In this document: piece by piece, positions 33,965 to 43,020 of the stretch
How positions within the stretch are numbered: the stretch's first letter is position 1
How the letters are laid out: each line of letters starts with the position of its first letter
NCBI RefSeq assembly: GCF_000380145.1
Contig: NZ_KB904592.1
Location: forward strand, 1 to 43,115
Origin: Streptococcus thoraltensis DSM 12221
GTDB taxonomy: Bacteria > Bacillota > Bacilli > Lactobacillales > Streptococcaceae
Reading direction: 5' to 3'
DNA: 43,115 bases
Notes under the pieces: generated by a model
The model's input: only the letters and a program-made list of their open reading frames with translations
Databases searched by the model: none
What the model was told of the DNA's origin: nothing
Made by a program: the position numbers and the translations under genes

Positions 33965-35176
33965 TTAATACGATTCTTCCTCAACAGGTGCTATATTGGA
34001 CATACAATCAACTAAAATTGCAGAAAAGACATCAGAATTAACGTTATTAATTGTCCTTAGCATGCCAACCAACCACTCAACACCTGCAAATAGAGCAATA
34101 CTCTCGATTGGTAGTCCTAGCTGAGGTACTATAATTGCTAACGAAACCAGTCCAGCACCTGGAACTACAGCATTTGCTAAAGAAATAAACGTCGACAATA
34201 TTCCTATATATAGAATTGAAACAAGATTAAACTGGATACCATATAACTGAGAAATTGTAATGACTGTTATTGCCATGTGCATCGCAGAACCGTTACTATT
34301 CAATGACACACCCATCGGTAAAACTAAATCAACAACTCTTTTAGTTACACCTAATTTAGAATGTGTGTCCTTCATAGCTATTGGTAAGCTAACAGCAGAT
34401 GAAGTTGTTGTAATAGCAATTAAAGATATTGATTTTGTTCCTTTGATAATATCTCTTATCCTTTTTTTGCTTATTAAAGATATGATAAGAACCCATAAGA
34501 ATAGGAAACTAGTTGTTGCAAATGCAAACACGAAAAGATATTTTAACATTGGCAAAAGAATTTCAAACCCAATATTTCCCACTGAAACAGCAATCATTGA
34601 AAAAATTCCAACAGGAGCAAACTTCATGACAATACGAATAATATTCATGATTACTTCATTAAATTCGATTAATAGTGGCAAGATAATCGAATCTGACTTC
34701 TTGGAAATAAACAAATTTAATGCTATACCCAAAAATAAGGCAAAAACAACAATTTGTATGATTGATCCCTGAGACAGTGCATTAATGATGTTCTGAGGGA
34801 AAAATGAAATGAGAGTTTCCGATAAATCCAGTGTTTGTGCTTCTACAGTTGCTAAATTATTTCGAGATAGCGTAATGCCTTTTCCAGGTTCAAATATAAT
34901 AGTAAACAATATCCCCCAATAAGCTGCTAAAACAGAAGATATTCCAAATACAGTTATTGTTTTAATTCCTAAAGATGATAAATCCTTCCTCTCTAAAGAG
35001 CCCAAGGCTTGAACAACTTGCCCAAGAACAAGAAGAGGGATGGCCATCTGCATAGCTCGCAAAAAAATTTGTCCCAAGATGTCTAAAACAAAAACATAAT
35101 CCTTAAAGAAGAATCCTACACAGCTCCCAAGGACAATAGCTAACAAAATTTTCCGAATAAAATATTTGTCATCCAT
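33965..35176 (-). CDS. DAACS-family dicarboxylate/amino-acid:cation symporter
   Basis: A 403-residue membrane transporter with eight helices and two re-entrant loops. The serine-rich first hairpin is TTTSSAVSLPIAMKD, the TM7 binding motif is LNSNGSAMHMAI (usually NMDGT), the second hairpin is VPGAGLVSLAIIVPQLGLP, and TM8 carries NNVNSDVFSAILVDC. The TM7 motif is altered from the glutamate/aspartate type, so the substrate may differ. It lies in an operon for carbamoyl-compound breakdown; import of oxalurate or exchange for oxamate is a reasonable guess. AAGGAG precedes the ATG. Confidence 0.88.
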   Translation of the reverse strand: MDDKYFIRKILLAIVLGSCVGFFFKDYVFVLDILGQIFLRAMQMAIPLLVLGQVVQALGSLERKDLSSLGIKTITVFGISSVLAAYWGILFTIIFEPGKGITLSRNNLATVEAQTLDLSETLISFFPQNIINALSQGSIIQIVVFALFLGIALNLFISKKSDSIILPLLIEFNEVIMNIIRIVMKFAPVGIFSMIAVSVGNIGFEILLPMLKYLFVFAFATTSFLFLWVLIISLISKKRIRDIIKGTKSISLIAITTTSSAVSLPIAMKDTHSKLGVTKRVVDLVLPMGVSLNSNGSAMHMAITVITISQLYGIQFNLVSILYIGILSTFISLANAVVPGAGLVSLAIIVPQLGLPIESIALFAGVEWLVGMLRTINNVNSDVFSAILVDCMSNIAPVEEESY

Positions 35177-35202
35177 CTCCTTACTCCTTTATTCTTAACT
35201 AA

Positions 35203-36435
35203 TTAGTTGCTTTTCTTAGTATCAACTGCTAATAACATAAATACCAATAATCCTACACCAAGTAATATGGCTGCTAGATAAAAACCAATCTGCATAGATC
35301 CAACTTTATCTGCCAGGTAGCCTGTAACGTATGGTGCTAAGATTGATCCTGACATTCCTATGAAATTATATGCACTTAAAGTTGTTGATAAACTCCCTTT
35401 TGGTGCATGAGTATTTACATATGAAATCAAAATAGGATCCAAGGCGAGTTTACCTGTCAAGCCGTATAAAATTAAAACTACAATCAGAAATGTTTTATCT
35501 GTAACATTTGCAATTAAGAAGACTGAAAGAAGTGCAAACGGCATCAAAAATGCCATCATTTTTTTAGTGCTACCAATTCTGTCCTTTATTGAGGCAAAAA
35601 ATAGAGCTCCCGGAATAGATGCCCAAGGGACTAGAGAAGCAATAAAACCAACACTACCTCCAGCAAACCCACGCTCTTGAATCAAAAAGGAAGGTAACCA
35701 CGTCAAAATAACAAAATTAGCATAGATACTAACAAAACACACAATGAAAACGGCTACTAAATTTTTATTGGTAAAAATATCTTTTAAAGAAACTTTCTGC
35801 GTAACTTCTTCAGTTTTTTCTTGTACCTCAGGAATATCTGTATAAGTAACTTTCTCCTTCAAAAGTGTATAGAAAAGCATGGCCACAATAGCTGTAGGGA
35901 CAGCCATTATGTAAAATGGTTGACTCCAATGTCCGCCGCCAGCTAATACAATCGAGCTAGAAAGTAGAAATCCACCAGATGTACCAAATGCCATACCGCT
36001 ATTAATTAAAGCATTCCCTAGTGTTACTTTATCCTTAGGAATGGCTTCACTGGACATTGCATATTGCGGTCCATAATATGCTCCTTGTGCAATGCCAGCA
36101 AGAGCGCGAATCCAAAGAAACAAACTAAAGGTTTGAGCTAAACCACTCAAGAAAGTCGTAACCGCCAACCCGATAAAACCGACTGTGATTACCAATTTGC
36201 GTCCAAACTTATCACCCAAGATACCAAATGGGATTTGGGCAACGGCATAAGTTAGGAAAAAGATACTATTAGCTAATCCTAAATCAGCGTTAGTTAAACC
36301 AAACTCATCACCAACATTTCCCATAATTGGATTAAAAATGGTACGTGTCGCATACATTAAAATCCAACCAAGGAAAAAGATAAACACAAGTCGCATCCAA
36401 TAGTTGTGACCGACCCTTTCAATCTTTTGTTTCAT
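35203..36435 (-). CDS. MFS transporter, probably organic anion type
   Basis: A 410-residue major facilitator with twelve predicted helices and a central charged loop (VQEKTEEVTQKVSLKD). Helix 1 has GWILMYATRTIFNPIMG and the loop 2-3 signature GDKFGRKLVI. The pattern fits the anion:cation symporter group that carries carboxylates such as hexuronates, phthalate and allantoate. Placed 16 bases after allH and before the symporter gene, it is a second uptake or export route in the same operon. Substrate cannot be read directly. Confidence 0.88.
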   Translation of the reverse strand: MKQKIERVGHNYWMRLVFIFFLGWILMYATRTIFNPIMGNVGDEFGLTNADLGLANSIFFLTYAVAQIPFGILGDKFGRKLVITVGFIGLAVTTFLSGLAQTFSLFLWIRALAGIAQGAYYGPQYAMSSEAIPKDKVTLGNALINSGMAFGTSGGFLLSSSIVLAGGGHWSQPFYIMAVPTAIVAMLFYTLLKEKVTYTDIPEVQEKTEEVTQKVSLKDIFTNKNLVAVFIVCFVSIYANFVILTWLPSFLIQERGFAGGSVGFIASLVPWASIPGALFFASIKDRIGSTKKMMAFLMPFALLSVFLIANVTDKTFLIVVLILYGLTGKLALDPILISYVNTHAPKGSLSTTLSAYNFIGMSGSILAPYVTGYLADKVGSMQIGFYLAAILLGVGLLVFMLLAVDTKKSN

Positions 36436-36451
36436 TTTTTACACCTCTTTA

Positions 36452-37306
36452 TTATTCATAGTTCATTTGTATGTATTCCAACGCCAATAATATTCCAAAT
36501 AAACAATCATTACCTGATGTATGCCCAATCGTTGCAATAGCTGACGTTGCTAATTCTATATCCTTTATTACTCTAGATTCTATAGCATTCTTTAAAACAA
36601 GCAAGGGACTACTTATTCGCCTTTTGGCTAATGCATAGAGGTATTCATAACTAATTTTTGTTGTATGAGAATCGATAAACAACAGATAAGCTTCCAAAAA
36701 TTCTCTAACAAATCCTTTGTCAAAAATCATTAAACCGAAGCAATAGCCAAGCAATATATCGTCACCGCTAGGAGTCAATCCTAACCCCCTGCCAGTTAGA
36801 AATGTAACCATTTGACCAAATGCTTCCTTTGAGCATTTTTGCATTACTAATAACTGTTTAACCTTCTCAAGTTCAGCAACTGATCCTAAGCCAAGTACTT
36901 TAGCATCTAAAACATCTCTAAAACATTGACATAGTATATCTAGATCATCTTTATTGTACTTCCATTGAAGTGGTTTGGCCTCTAAATTTCTAGTAATTCC
37001 ACCAACAAATTTAAAAACTCCAGATTGACTATAAATCATAAAGCTCTCTTTTTTCAAAACGACGACATCTTGAACTCTTACGCAACGTCTCAAAATATCA
37101 AAGTCATTTCGTAAAATAGTAATCCCAAAACCTGATATAAACCCTTGTCGACTAGAAATATGCATTAAATGACCATTGATAGCTATATTTAAAGAATGTT
37201 CAAACACACTGTGAATGCGTCCCGTATTCCCATTGTTACAAAATGGGAATACAAGAACACTAATTTCTAATATATTAATTGTATTTAAAGCCTTTACTAA
37301 TGGCAT
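36452..37306 (-). CDS. allH: AllH-like subunit of oxamate carbamoyltransferase (DUF2877)
   Basis: A 284-residue protein. The signature GRGLGLTPSGDDILLGYCFG (173-192) and the late GHTSGNDCLFG are those of DUF2877, the family of E. coli YlbF, now named AllH. In E. coli AllF (FdrA), AllG and AllH together have been reported to convert oxalurate and phosphate to oxamate and carbamoyl phosphate; I rely on memory for this. The gene overlaps the end of the fused allF-allG gene by 32 bases, indicating coupled synthesis of subunits. Ribosome site is weak (AGAAG), consistent with coupling. Confidence 0.85.
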   Translation of the reverse strand: MPLVKALNTINILEISVLVFPFCNNGNTGRIHSVFEHSLNIAINGHLMHISSRQGFISGFGITILRNDFDILRRCVRVQDVVVLKKESFMIYSQSGVFKFVGGITRNLEAKPLQWKYNKDDLDILCQCFRDVLDAKVLGLGSVAELEKVKQLLVMQKCSKEAFGQMVTFLTGRGLGLTPSGDDILLGYCFGLMIFDKGFVREFLEAYLLFIDSHTTKISYEYLYALAKRRISSPLLVLKNAIESRVIKDIELATSAIATIGHTSGNDCLFGILLALEYIQMNYE

Positions 37307-40277
37307 ATGCTTCTAACGCTTTCTCAAAACATCCTAATGGAGCACGTACTGTTCCGGCACCTACTTGACCAAGCCCAGGCTCTTTATGAGCTATTCCTGT
37401 GTTAATAATTGGTGTGATCCCTGATTCAACTACTTTACGGATATCAACACCTAAAACTGTACCTTCAAAGTTCCAGTTAGGAATTGACCAATTAGAATTT
37501 CTAGATACACAAATTTTTGCCATTTCCTCAGAAGTTTCAATCGCATCTTGAAATCCTCCTGCACCGACAAAACGAGTTACCCCGGGTGCTGCAATCATCG
37601 CCATGGCACCAACTCCTACCGTCTCTGTAATAGCACTGTCACCAATATCAGGATTACCATCCTCTTCAGTAAATCCTGTAAAATAAAGTCCTTTCGGTGT
37701 ATTTACAGGAGCAGTGTACCAATCATCAGCTGTTTCAGCAATTCTTACGCCAAAATCAACGCCATTTCGAGTCATTGTAGTAACAACGGTACCTTTTGCA
37801 TCTTTACGAGCCGAGTCTACAATAACTTTACCCGTAGCCATCATGATATTGAGGAAGAACTGGTCTGTATCAGATAAAAACTTGATTACCTCATACTTGG
37901 TCTCTTTGTCCATAGCTAGATTAGTAATTAATGGTACAATTTCTTTCACAAAATTCAGCGAAGCTGCAATATTACGTTGATGGAATTCGTCCCCCATTGT
38001 TATCGCTTTTGCAATCAATACATTCAAGTTAATACCTTCTTCAGAAGTAGCCAAAGCTTTTGCAATAGTTGGTCCTAAAACATCTCGCATCCACTCTAAC
38101 CGTTGAACAACTTCCTCAGAGTAAGCACCGAAACGAAGAACTTTCCCAATACCTTCATTCATCGTACAGTATGCGCGAATACCATCCTGTTTATTTTCAA
38201 CTACTAGCACCGCCATATCACCAGAAGTAATTCCCCCCATAGGGCCTACAGCATGGACATGATGACATGGAATAAAACGAACCTCACCTGCTTCAAAAAG
38301 TAAACGCGCCTCCTCTTCACTATCAGCCCATTTCTCAAATAGCGCCGCTCCTATACAAGAGCCTTGCATAGGTCCAGTCATTGCGTCCCAAGTAATCGGA
38401 GGACCTGCATGGAGCAGGGTCTTTTGTTTGGGGTCATTCAATTCTGGAATGACATCTTTTGCTTGTACTACATCTATTAAGAATGGTTGTACTTGCTTCA
38501 TCCGTTGGGTAATAGCTAGATTTTCTTGATCGATTTCTTCACTAAATTGTTCTAAGTAATTCAGGATTTGAATCATCTTCTTATTACCGTTAGCAATTGG
38601 ACGCCAATTATACTGTACCGATTGTCCTTCATATTTAAGAATAGGTTCATTAAAGCTCTTAAGACCAACATTAATAACACGAGGTTTGCTATTTAGCAGA
38701 TCCATGATACTTTCTGACGGTTCTGGTAACTCTACAGGTTTTAGATTGTATGGAAGCACATCTTTATCTTCTTCATGATAATCGATGCCTTTTAATTTCA
38801 ATGCAAGACGAACAGCTTTCTCGTTACTGTCTTCCACAAGTACACCGGCTTCTTTTAAACGACTAACTGCATCTTGGTAATTTTGTGGATCATGTTTTGT
38901 ACCAACCACTGTAGCAACAAAATGGATATCAGGATAATATGACTTGATCTGATTAATCGTCGGAAGCAACGCACCAGTCATATCGTCATGAGCACCATAT
39001 CCAAGTACAACATCAAAAAGAATAACTCCTGTATTTTCTTTTTCCGCATACTCTTTAAATTTAGCAATCCGAACTTCTGGATCAATCATAGGATGAGGAC
39101 GCCCTTGGGTGTAAATATCATCTCCTAAATCTACAACATCATAGCCCTTATGCTGAAGAATGTATCCCTCTTTTTTTACTAGTCCGCCTAAGTTAAGAGC
39201 CTCAGATATTAGCATACCTGCTTCGGAAGCCAGCGTTCCACCAGAATAAAGACCAATAACAACTTTATCATCAGATAAAACTGTATATGTTTGATTGTTT
39301 AATGGCATTTGGTAGTTAGCTTTAATGACCTCACCCTTGGCTAAATCAACTGCAATACGTGCTGTTTCTTCTAAAGTATGGGCAAGATAAACCTTACCTT
39401 CATGATGAGTCGGCTTTTCGCCAAGAAAGATAGCTACAACAGGTTTGGAAATACTTTGCAACAAGGCAACTACCTCATCACGTACCTCCTTAGCAGCCGG
39501 TTTAGAGATTACACAGATAACATCTGTTGGTTCATGATTTTCTAAAGCAAGAATAGCATCTTTGACAGTAATAGCCCCAACTTCATCAGATAAATCACGT
39601 CCACCTGTACCGATGGCATGTACAACTCCAGAACCCAAACGATCAATAATGGTAGTCACCTCTTGAATACCTGTTCCAGAAGCACCAACAATACCAATAT
39701 TTCCTGGTGTGACAACATTTGTAAACGCCAGCGGAACACTTGAAATAATTCCTGTGCCGCAGTCTGGACCCATCATTAATAAGCCTTTGTCATGAGCCAA
39801 TTGTTTGAGTTTAACTTCATCTTCAATAGGAATATTGTCTGTAAACGAGAAAACATTTAACCCTTTTCTAAGTGCTTTCTCTATCTCACTAGCACCATAC
39901 TCACCTGGAATACTAAAAAGTGCTAGATTAGCATCAGGTAGCTTCTCTAACGCTTCTGATAAGCTTGTTGTTTCATTAGAAACCTGATTGCTATTAGAAT
40001 CTACTGACAAATCAGATAAGAAATCATCAACAACCTTTAGTACTTCTTCTTTTACTGATTTTTCTTCAGCGTCTACCACAATAACTAAATCATTGGGTGA
40101 TGCTGTTTTTGCCTCTTCTGAAAGCAAGCCACTATTGGCTAATATTTCTTTATTAGCATCTGAACCCATCATGATTTGACTTTTTACAATATTTGGCATC
40201 CCATTAACTTTTTGAGTTAATAGCATCAGATTAATCGAATCTTGATAGTTATTTTCTAAAATCTCTGTTATAAGCAT
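37275..40277 (-). CDS. allF-allG: Fused FdrA (AllF)-AllG carbamoyltransferase subunits
   Basis: A 1000-residue protein joining two families normally encoded separately. Residues 1 to about 530 are FdrA-like with succinyl-CoA-synthetase-type folds: LLMMGPDCGTGIISSVPLAF (167-186), GIVGASGTGIQEV (195-207), GTGGRDLSDEVG, and a second half with YSGGTLASEAGML. Residues about 530-1000 are DUF1116 (YlbE/AllG): LLHAGPPITWDAMTGPMQGS (621-640), PCHHVHAVGPMGGITSGDMA, GDEFHQRNIAASLNF and the ending INTGIAHKEPGLGQVGAGTV. E. coli FdrA and YlbE are about 555 and 420 residues, so the fusion is complete. First gene of the operon, AAGGAG site. Predicted to phosphorolyse oxalurate or a similar carbamoyl compound. 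Confidence 0.88.
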   Translation of the reverse strand: MLITEILENNYQDSINLMLLTQKVNGMPNIVKSQIMMGSDANKEILANSGLLSEEAKTASPNDLVIVVDAEEKSVKEEVLKVVDDFLSDLSVDSNSNQVSNETTSLSEALEKLPDANLALFSIPGEYGASEIEKALRKGLNVFSFTDNIPIEDEVKLKQLAHDKGLLMMGPDCGTGIISSVPLAFTNVVTPGNIGIVGASGTGIQEVTTIIDRLGSGVVHAIGTGGRDLSDEVGAITVKDAILALENHEPTDVICVISKPAAKEVRDEVVALLQSISKPVVAIFLGEKPTHHEGKVYLAHTLEETARIAVDLAKGEVIKANYQMPLNNQTYTVLSDDKVVIGLYSGGTLASEAGMLISEALNLGGLVKKEGYILQHKGYDVVDLGDDIYTQGRPHPMIDPEVRIAKFKEYAEKENTGVILFDVVLGYGAHDDMTGALLPTINQIKSYYPDIHFVATVVGTKHDPQNYQDAVSRLKEAGVLVEDSNEKAVRLALKLKGIDYHEEDKDVLPYNLKPVELPEPSESIMDLLNSKPRVINVGLKSFNEPILKYEGQSVQYNWRPIANGNKKMIQILNYLEQFSEEIDQENLAITQRMKQVQPFLIDVVQAKDVIPELNDPKQKTLLHAGPPITWDAMTGPMQGSCIGAALFEKWADSEEEARLLFEAGEVRFIPCHHVHAVGPMGGITSGDMAVLVVENKQDGIRAYCTMNEGIGKVLRFGAYSEEVVQRLEWMRDVLGPTIAKALATSEEGINLNVLIAKAITMGDEFHQRNIAASLNFVKEIVPLITNLAMDKETKYEVIKFLSDTDQFFLNIMMATGKVIVDSARKDAKGTVVTTMTRNGVDFGVRIAETADDWYTAPVNTPKGLYFTGFTEEDGNPDIGDSAITETVGVGAMAMIAAPGVTRFVGAGGFQDAIETSEEMAKICVSRNSNWSIPNWNFEGTVLGVDIRKVVESGITPIINTGIAHKEPGLGQVGAGTVRAPLGCFEKALEAYAISKGFKYN

Positions 40278-40396
40278 AGCTTTACTCCTTATGTTTTATT
40301 TGTTACAATCATTATACCTTGAATATGTTTGCGCTTCCATTCTATATTTTTCTATATTTTCGCCTTATTTTTATCCATTTTTCTAAAGGAGGCCTT
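40278..40396. promoter_or_regulatory. Divergent promoter region between allF-allG and pucR
   Basis: For the catabolic operon, minus-strand TATAAT is at 40311-40316, about 34 bases before the ATG, with a weak -35. For pucR, plus-strand TTGAAT (40319-40324), 18 bases, TATATT (40343-40348) fits; TATATT is repeated ten bases further on with TTGCGC as alternative -35. The two promoters face away from each other within about 40 bases, so one regulator site could control both. Confidence 0.5.
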
Positions 40397-41956
40397 ATGA
40401 ATCTAGAAAATTTATTACAGTTAAGACCTTTCGAAAAATCAAATCTCTTAACCGGAGATATTGGTCTACACAATCAAATAGAATCCGTTATGGTTATTGA
40501 AGCCCTAGATATTGAAAAATGGGCTGTTCGAAATCAAATGCTATTAACCTCCTATGTTGCTTTCCAAAATGTTGATGAAGCGGCTATTACCGATTTTTTT
40601 TGTAAAATTTCTATTATAGGTATCAGTGGGATTATTATTAAAACAAAACGATTCATTGATTCCGTCCCTATGTCTTTTATAACACTTTGCCAAAATTACA
40701 ATATTCCTCTTGTAGAGATTCCACCTGAAATTAGTTATGAATCAATTATTTTAGCTATCCACGAACCTCTTTTAAACTATGAATCATTTTTATTAAGAAG
40801 TTATTATGATGCTAGTAAGGTATTCAGCAACCTTATCAACCCTAGGCACTCCTACGAAGAAGTCGTACAGAGCTTCACAAATTTCACAAATTTACCAATT
40901 TCCTTAACTATCGCGGAAAGAAATTTTAAATTTCAATCTCAAGATTTTTCTAAAATTCCTAACTTGCCTTACATAGAATATGAAGTTTTAAATCCTTTTG
41001 CACATCATCATTACTTTATCGAAAGTTACAACTTTGAAAAAGATAATCAAAACTCTATTTTTCATTATCTCCATATACGTAATATTATTGATTCGAAGCG
41101 GTACGAATTTTACATACAACTGGAAAATAATACGATTGATCATTCACTAATTTTAACAATCGAAAAATTTTTAGAGATTCTCACTCAAAAATTAGATACC
41201 GAATACTATCGTAAGAATGAAATATTTTTACATCGAAATAAAACCATTTCAGCTATTTTATTTGGTATCAACCGTGACTCCTATGATCTACAATTATTAC
41301 TAGAGGAAGTCAATTTATATAACGAAAACCATTATCAAGTGTTATTACTTACCTTCCCAACGAAAATGGAAAAAAACCAAATTCAAACAATAAAAAAAAC
41401 AATATCTAATCAAGATATTGCTCATGTTTATTATGAAAGTAAAAACACCTTAGTTTACATATTCAATTTCAAAACCATTGCAGACCAGATCGTTAAAAAT
41501 AACTTTAAACAATTAGTACCTAAATTTGACAAAGTTCATTACTATCTTAGTAAAACTGGTGATTACCAACAAATTCAAAAATTATTTTCCACTTGTCTAA
41601 AAATGAAACAATTTAACGATTTATTCTTTACATCTTATTTTATTGATGAAAGTGACCTAGGTATTTTTAATTTCTTAATAAATGTTCCGACCGAACATTA
41701 TGAAAATATGATTCCTGATGATTTAAGAAAATTGTTTGAGGAAAAATATGAACTTTTCGATACCCTCCATTGCTTTATCATAAATCATTTAAATTATGGA
41801 GCAACTGCCACAGAACTCTTTCTTCATCCCAAAACCATTCGCTATCGCATTAATAAGATAGAACAAATGTTACAATTAGATTTAAATAACCCTATCCAAC
41901 TAACAAATTATACCATTGGATGCATCTTATTAAATTTACGAAAGGAAAAACTTTGA
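40397..41956 (+). CDS. PucR-family transcriptional regulator
   Basis: A 519-residue regulator. The N-terminal PucR domain starts MNLENLLQLRPFEKSNLLTG and includes NQMLLTSYVAF and GISGIIIKTKRFIDSVP (to about 120). The middle is a sensor-like region, and the C-terminal PucR helix-turn-helix is HLNYGATATELFLHPKTIRY followed by RINKIEQML. I start at 40397 because AAAGGAGG lies in front; the frame extends 26 codons upstream into the promoter. PucR proteins control purine and allantoin catabolism, which suits the neighbouring operon. The alpha/beta hydrolase gene starts one base after its stop. Confidence 0.88.
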   Translation: MNLENLLQLRPFEKSNLLTGDIGLHNQIESVMVIEALDIEKWAVRNQMLLTSYVAFQNVDEAAITDFFCKISIIGISGIIIKTKRFIDSVPMSFITLCQNYNIPLVEIPPEISYESIILAIHEPLLNYESFLLRSYYDASKVFSNLINPRHSYEEVVQSFTNFTNLPISLTIAERNFKFQSQDFSKIPNLPYIEYEVLNPFAHHHYFIESYNFEKDNQNSIFHYLHIRNIIDSKRYEFYIQLENNTIDHSLILTIEKFLEILTQKLDTEYYRKNEIFLHRNKTISAILFGINRDSYDLQLLLEEVNLYNENHYQVLLLTFPTKMEKNQIQTIKKTISNQDIAHVYYESKNTLVYIFNFKTIADQIVKNNFKQLVPKFDKVHYYLSKTGDYQQIQKLFSTCLKMKQFNDLFFTSYFIDESDLGIFNFLINVPTEHYENMIPDDLRKLFEEKYELFDTLHCFIINHLNYGATATELFLHPKTIRYRINKIEQMLQLDLNNPIQLTNYTIGCILLNLRKEKL

Positions 41957-41957
41957 T

Positions 41958-42770
41958 ATGTTAACAGAAAAAATAATTCTTCCTAATCAAACAGAATGTA
42001 TCATCTATTCAGAAAACAAAGAATCTCAGCAGACAAATCCTATCGCTATTTATTTTCATGGTGGAGGGCTTATTTATGGAAGTAAAAATGATCTTCCTCA
42101 TTCATTAATAAATACTTTTCTAAAAAAAGGCATCAATATCATTAGTATAGATTATTTCTTAGCACCAAATTCTTCCATCTCTACTCTCATCAAAGATACT
42201 TTTACTACTGTTGATATCCTTATCCATCAACTATTTCCAAACCAATCCTATTTATTAATCGGACGTTCTTCAGGCAGCTTTTTGATGTTTCAAACAATGC
42301 AACTTATCATTCAAAACGGCGTGAGATTTCCCTCTCGGCTTATTAATTTTTATGGCTATGCTAATCTTGAACATTTACATAAACACCAAAACATATTCCC
42401 TAGCGATGAGTTTAAAAATTTTGACTTTGAACTCCCCATAAAAGATGACCCCACATTTGAACGCTTTATCCTTTACAAGGAGGCATTAGACAGTCAATCA
42501 TTAAATAGTCTCTTAAACCTTACAGCTAACGATAGTAAAAAATTCATTATTACAGACGACATATTACAACAATTTCCCCCATCTTTTCACACAGCATCTA
42601 CTACCGATAAAGAGGTTCCTTTTTTAAATAGTAAAAATCTCTCTAAAAAAATACCAAATAGTTCACTTGTTCCTGTGTATTATTTAGAACATGATTTTTT
42701 AAAGGTCAATCATCCTGAAGTTGCGAAAGTTTTCCTCAGCCTTGAGGAGTGGCTTGATTCTGTTTTCTAA
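41958..42770 (+). CDS. Alpha/beta hydrolase, esterase-like
   Basis: A 270-residue soluble hydrolase of the hormone-sensitive-lipase-like group. The oxyanion-hole motif is YFHGGGLIYG (His34 to Gly37), the nucleophile is Ser104 in IGRSSGSF, and the likely acid and histidine are Asp246 and His252 in HDFLKVNHPEVAKVF. It is coupled to pucR (one base between TGA and ATG), so it is made with the regulator. It might generate or remove the inducer, or release the carbamoyl compound from an ester or amide. That is inference; the substrate is unknown. Confidence 0.85.
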   Translation: MLTEKIILPNQTECIIYSENKESQQTNPIAIYFHGGGLIYGSKNDLPHSLINTFLKKGINIISIDYFLAPNSSISTLIKDTFTTVDILIHQLFPNQSYLLIGRSSGSFLMFQTMQLIIQNGVRFPSRLINFYGYANLEHLHKHQNIFPSDEFKNFDFELPIKDDPTFERFILYKEALDSQSLNSLLNLTANDSKKFIITDDILQQFPPSFHTASTTDKEVPFLNSKNLSKKIPNSSLVPVYYLEHDFLKVNHPEVAKVFLSLEEWLDSVF

Positions 42771-43020
42771 ATTATTTGGTAAAAAGTATAATGTTTTGCT
42801 CATCAAGTTATATATAGTTATTTGAAACAACATTATTACGAAATAAAGCAGGTCAACCATAAACACATGCATTGATTAAAAATCGTTGAAAATCTTCCTC
42901 CATGAACATCGACTATTTATCTACCTGAGATTACAGAAAAACATTAATTATCTCCCTAAGATTATTTAATCGTTAACCATAATGATGATTTAAAAACTTA
43001 AAAAGAGAAAATCAAATTGG
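42771..43020. other. Non-coding stretch before the right IS end, with a possible gene relic
   Basis: No intact gene. On the minus strand, about 42820-42905, a frame reads MEEDFQRFLINACVYG, then TGA, then PALFRNNVVSNNYI. The residues look protein-like on both sides of the stop, so it may be the relic of a small gene interrupted by a nonsense change. Evidence is thin. Confidence 0.3.

Noticed and set aside
34260..34772. Plus-strand frame of 170 codons
   Set aside because: Shadow of the symporter gene on the opposite strand; its hydrophobic character mirrors the membrane helices of the real gene.
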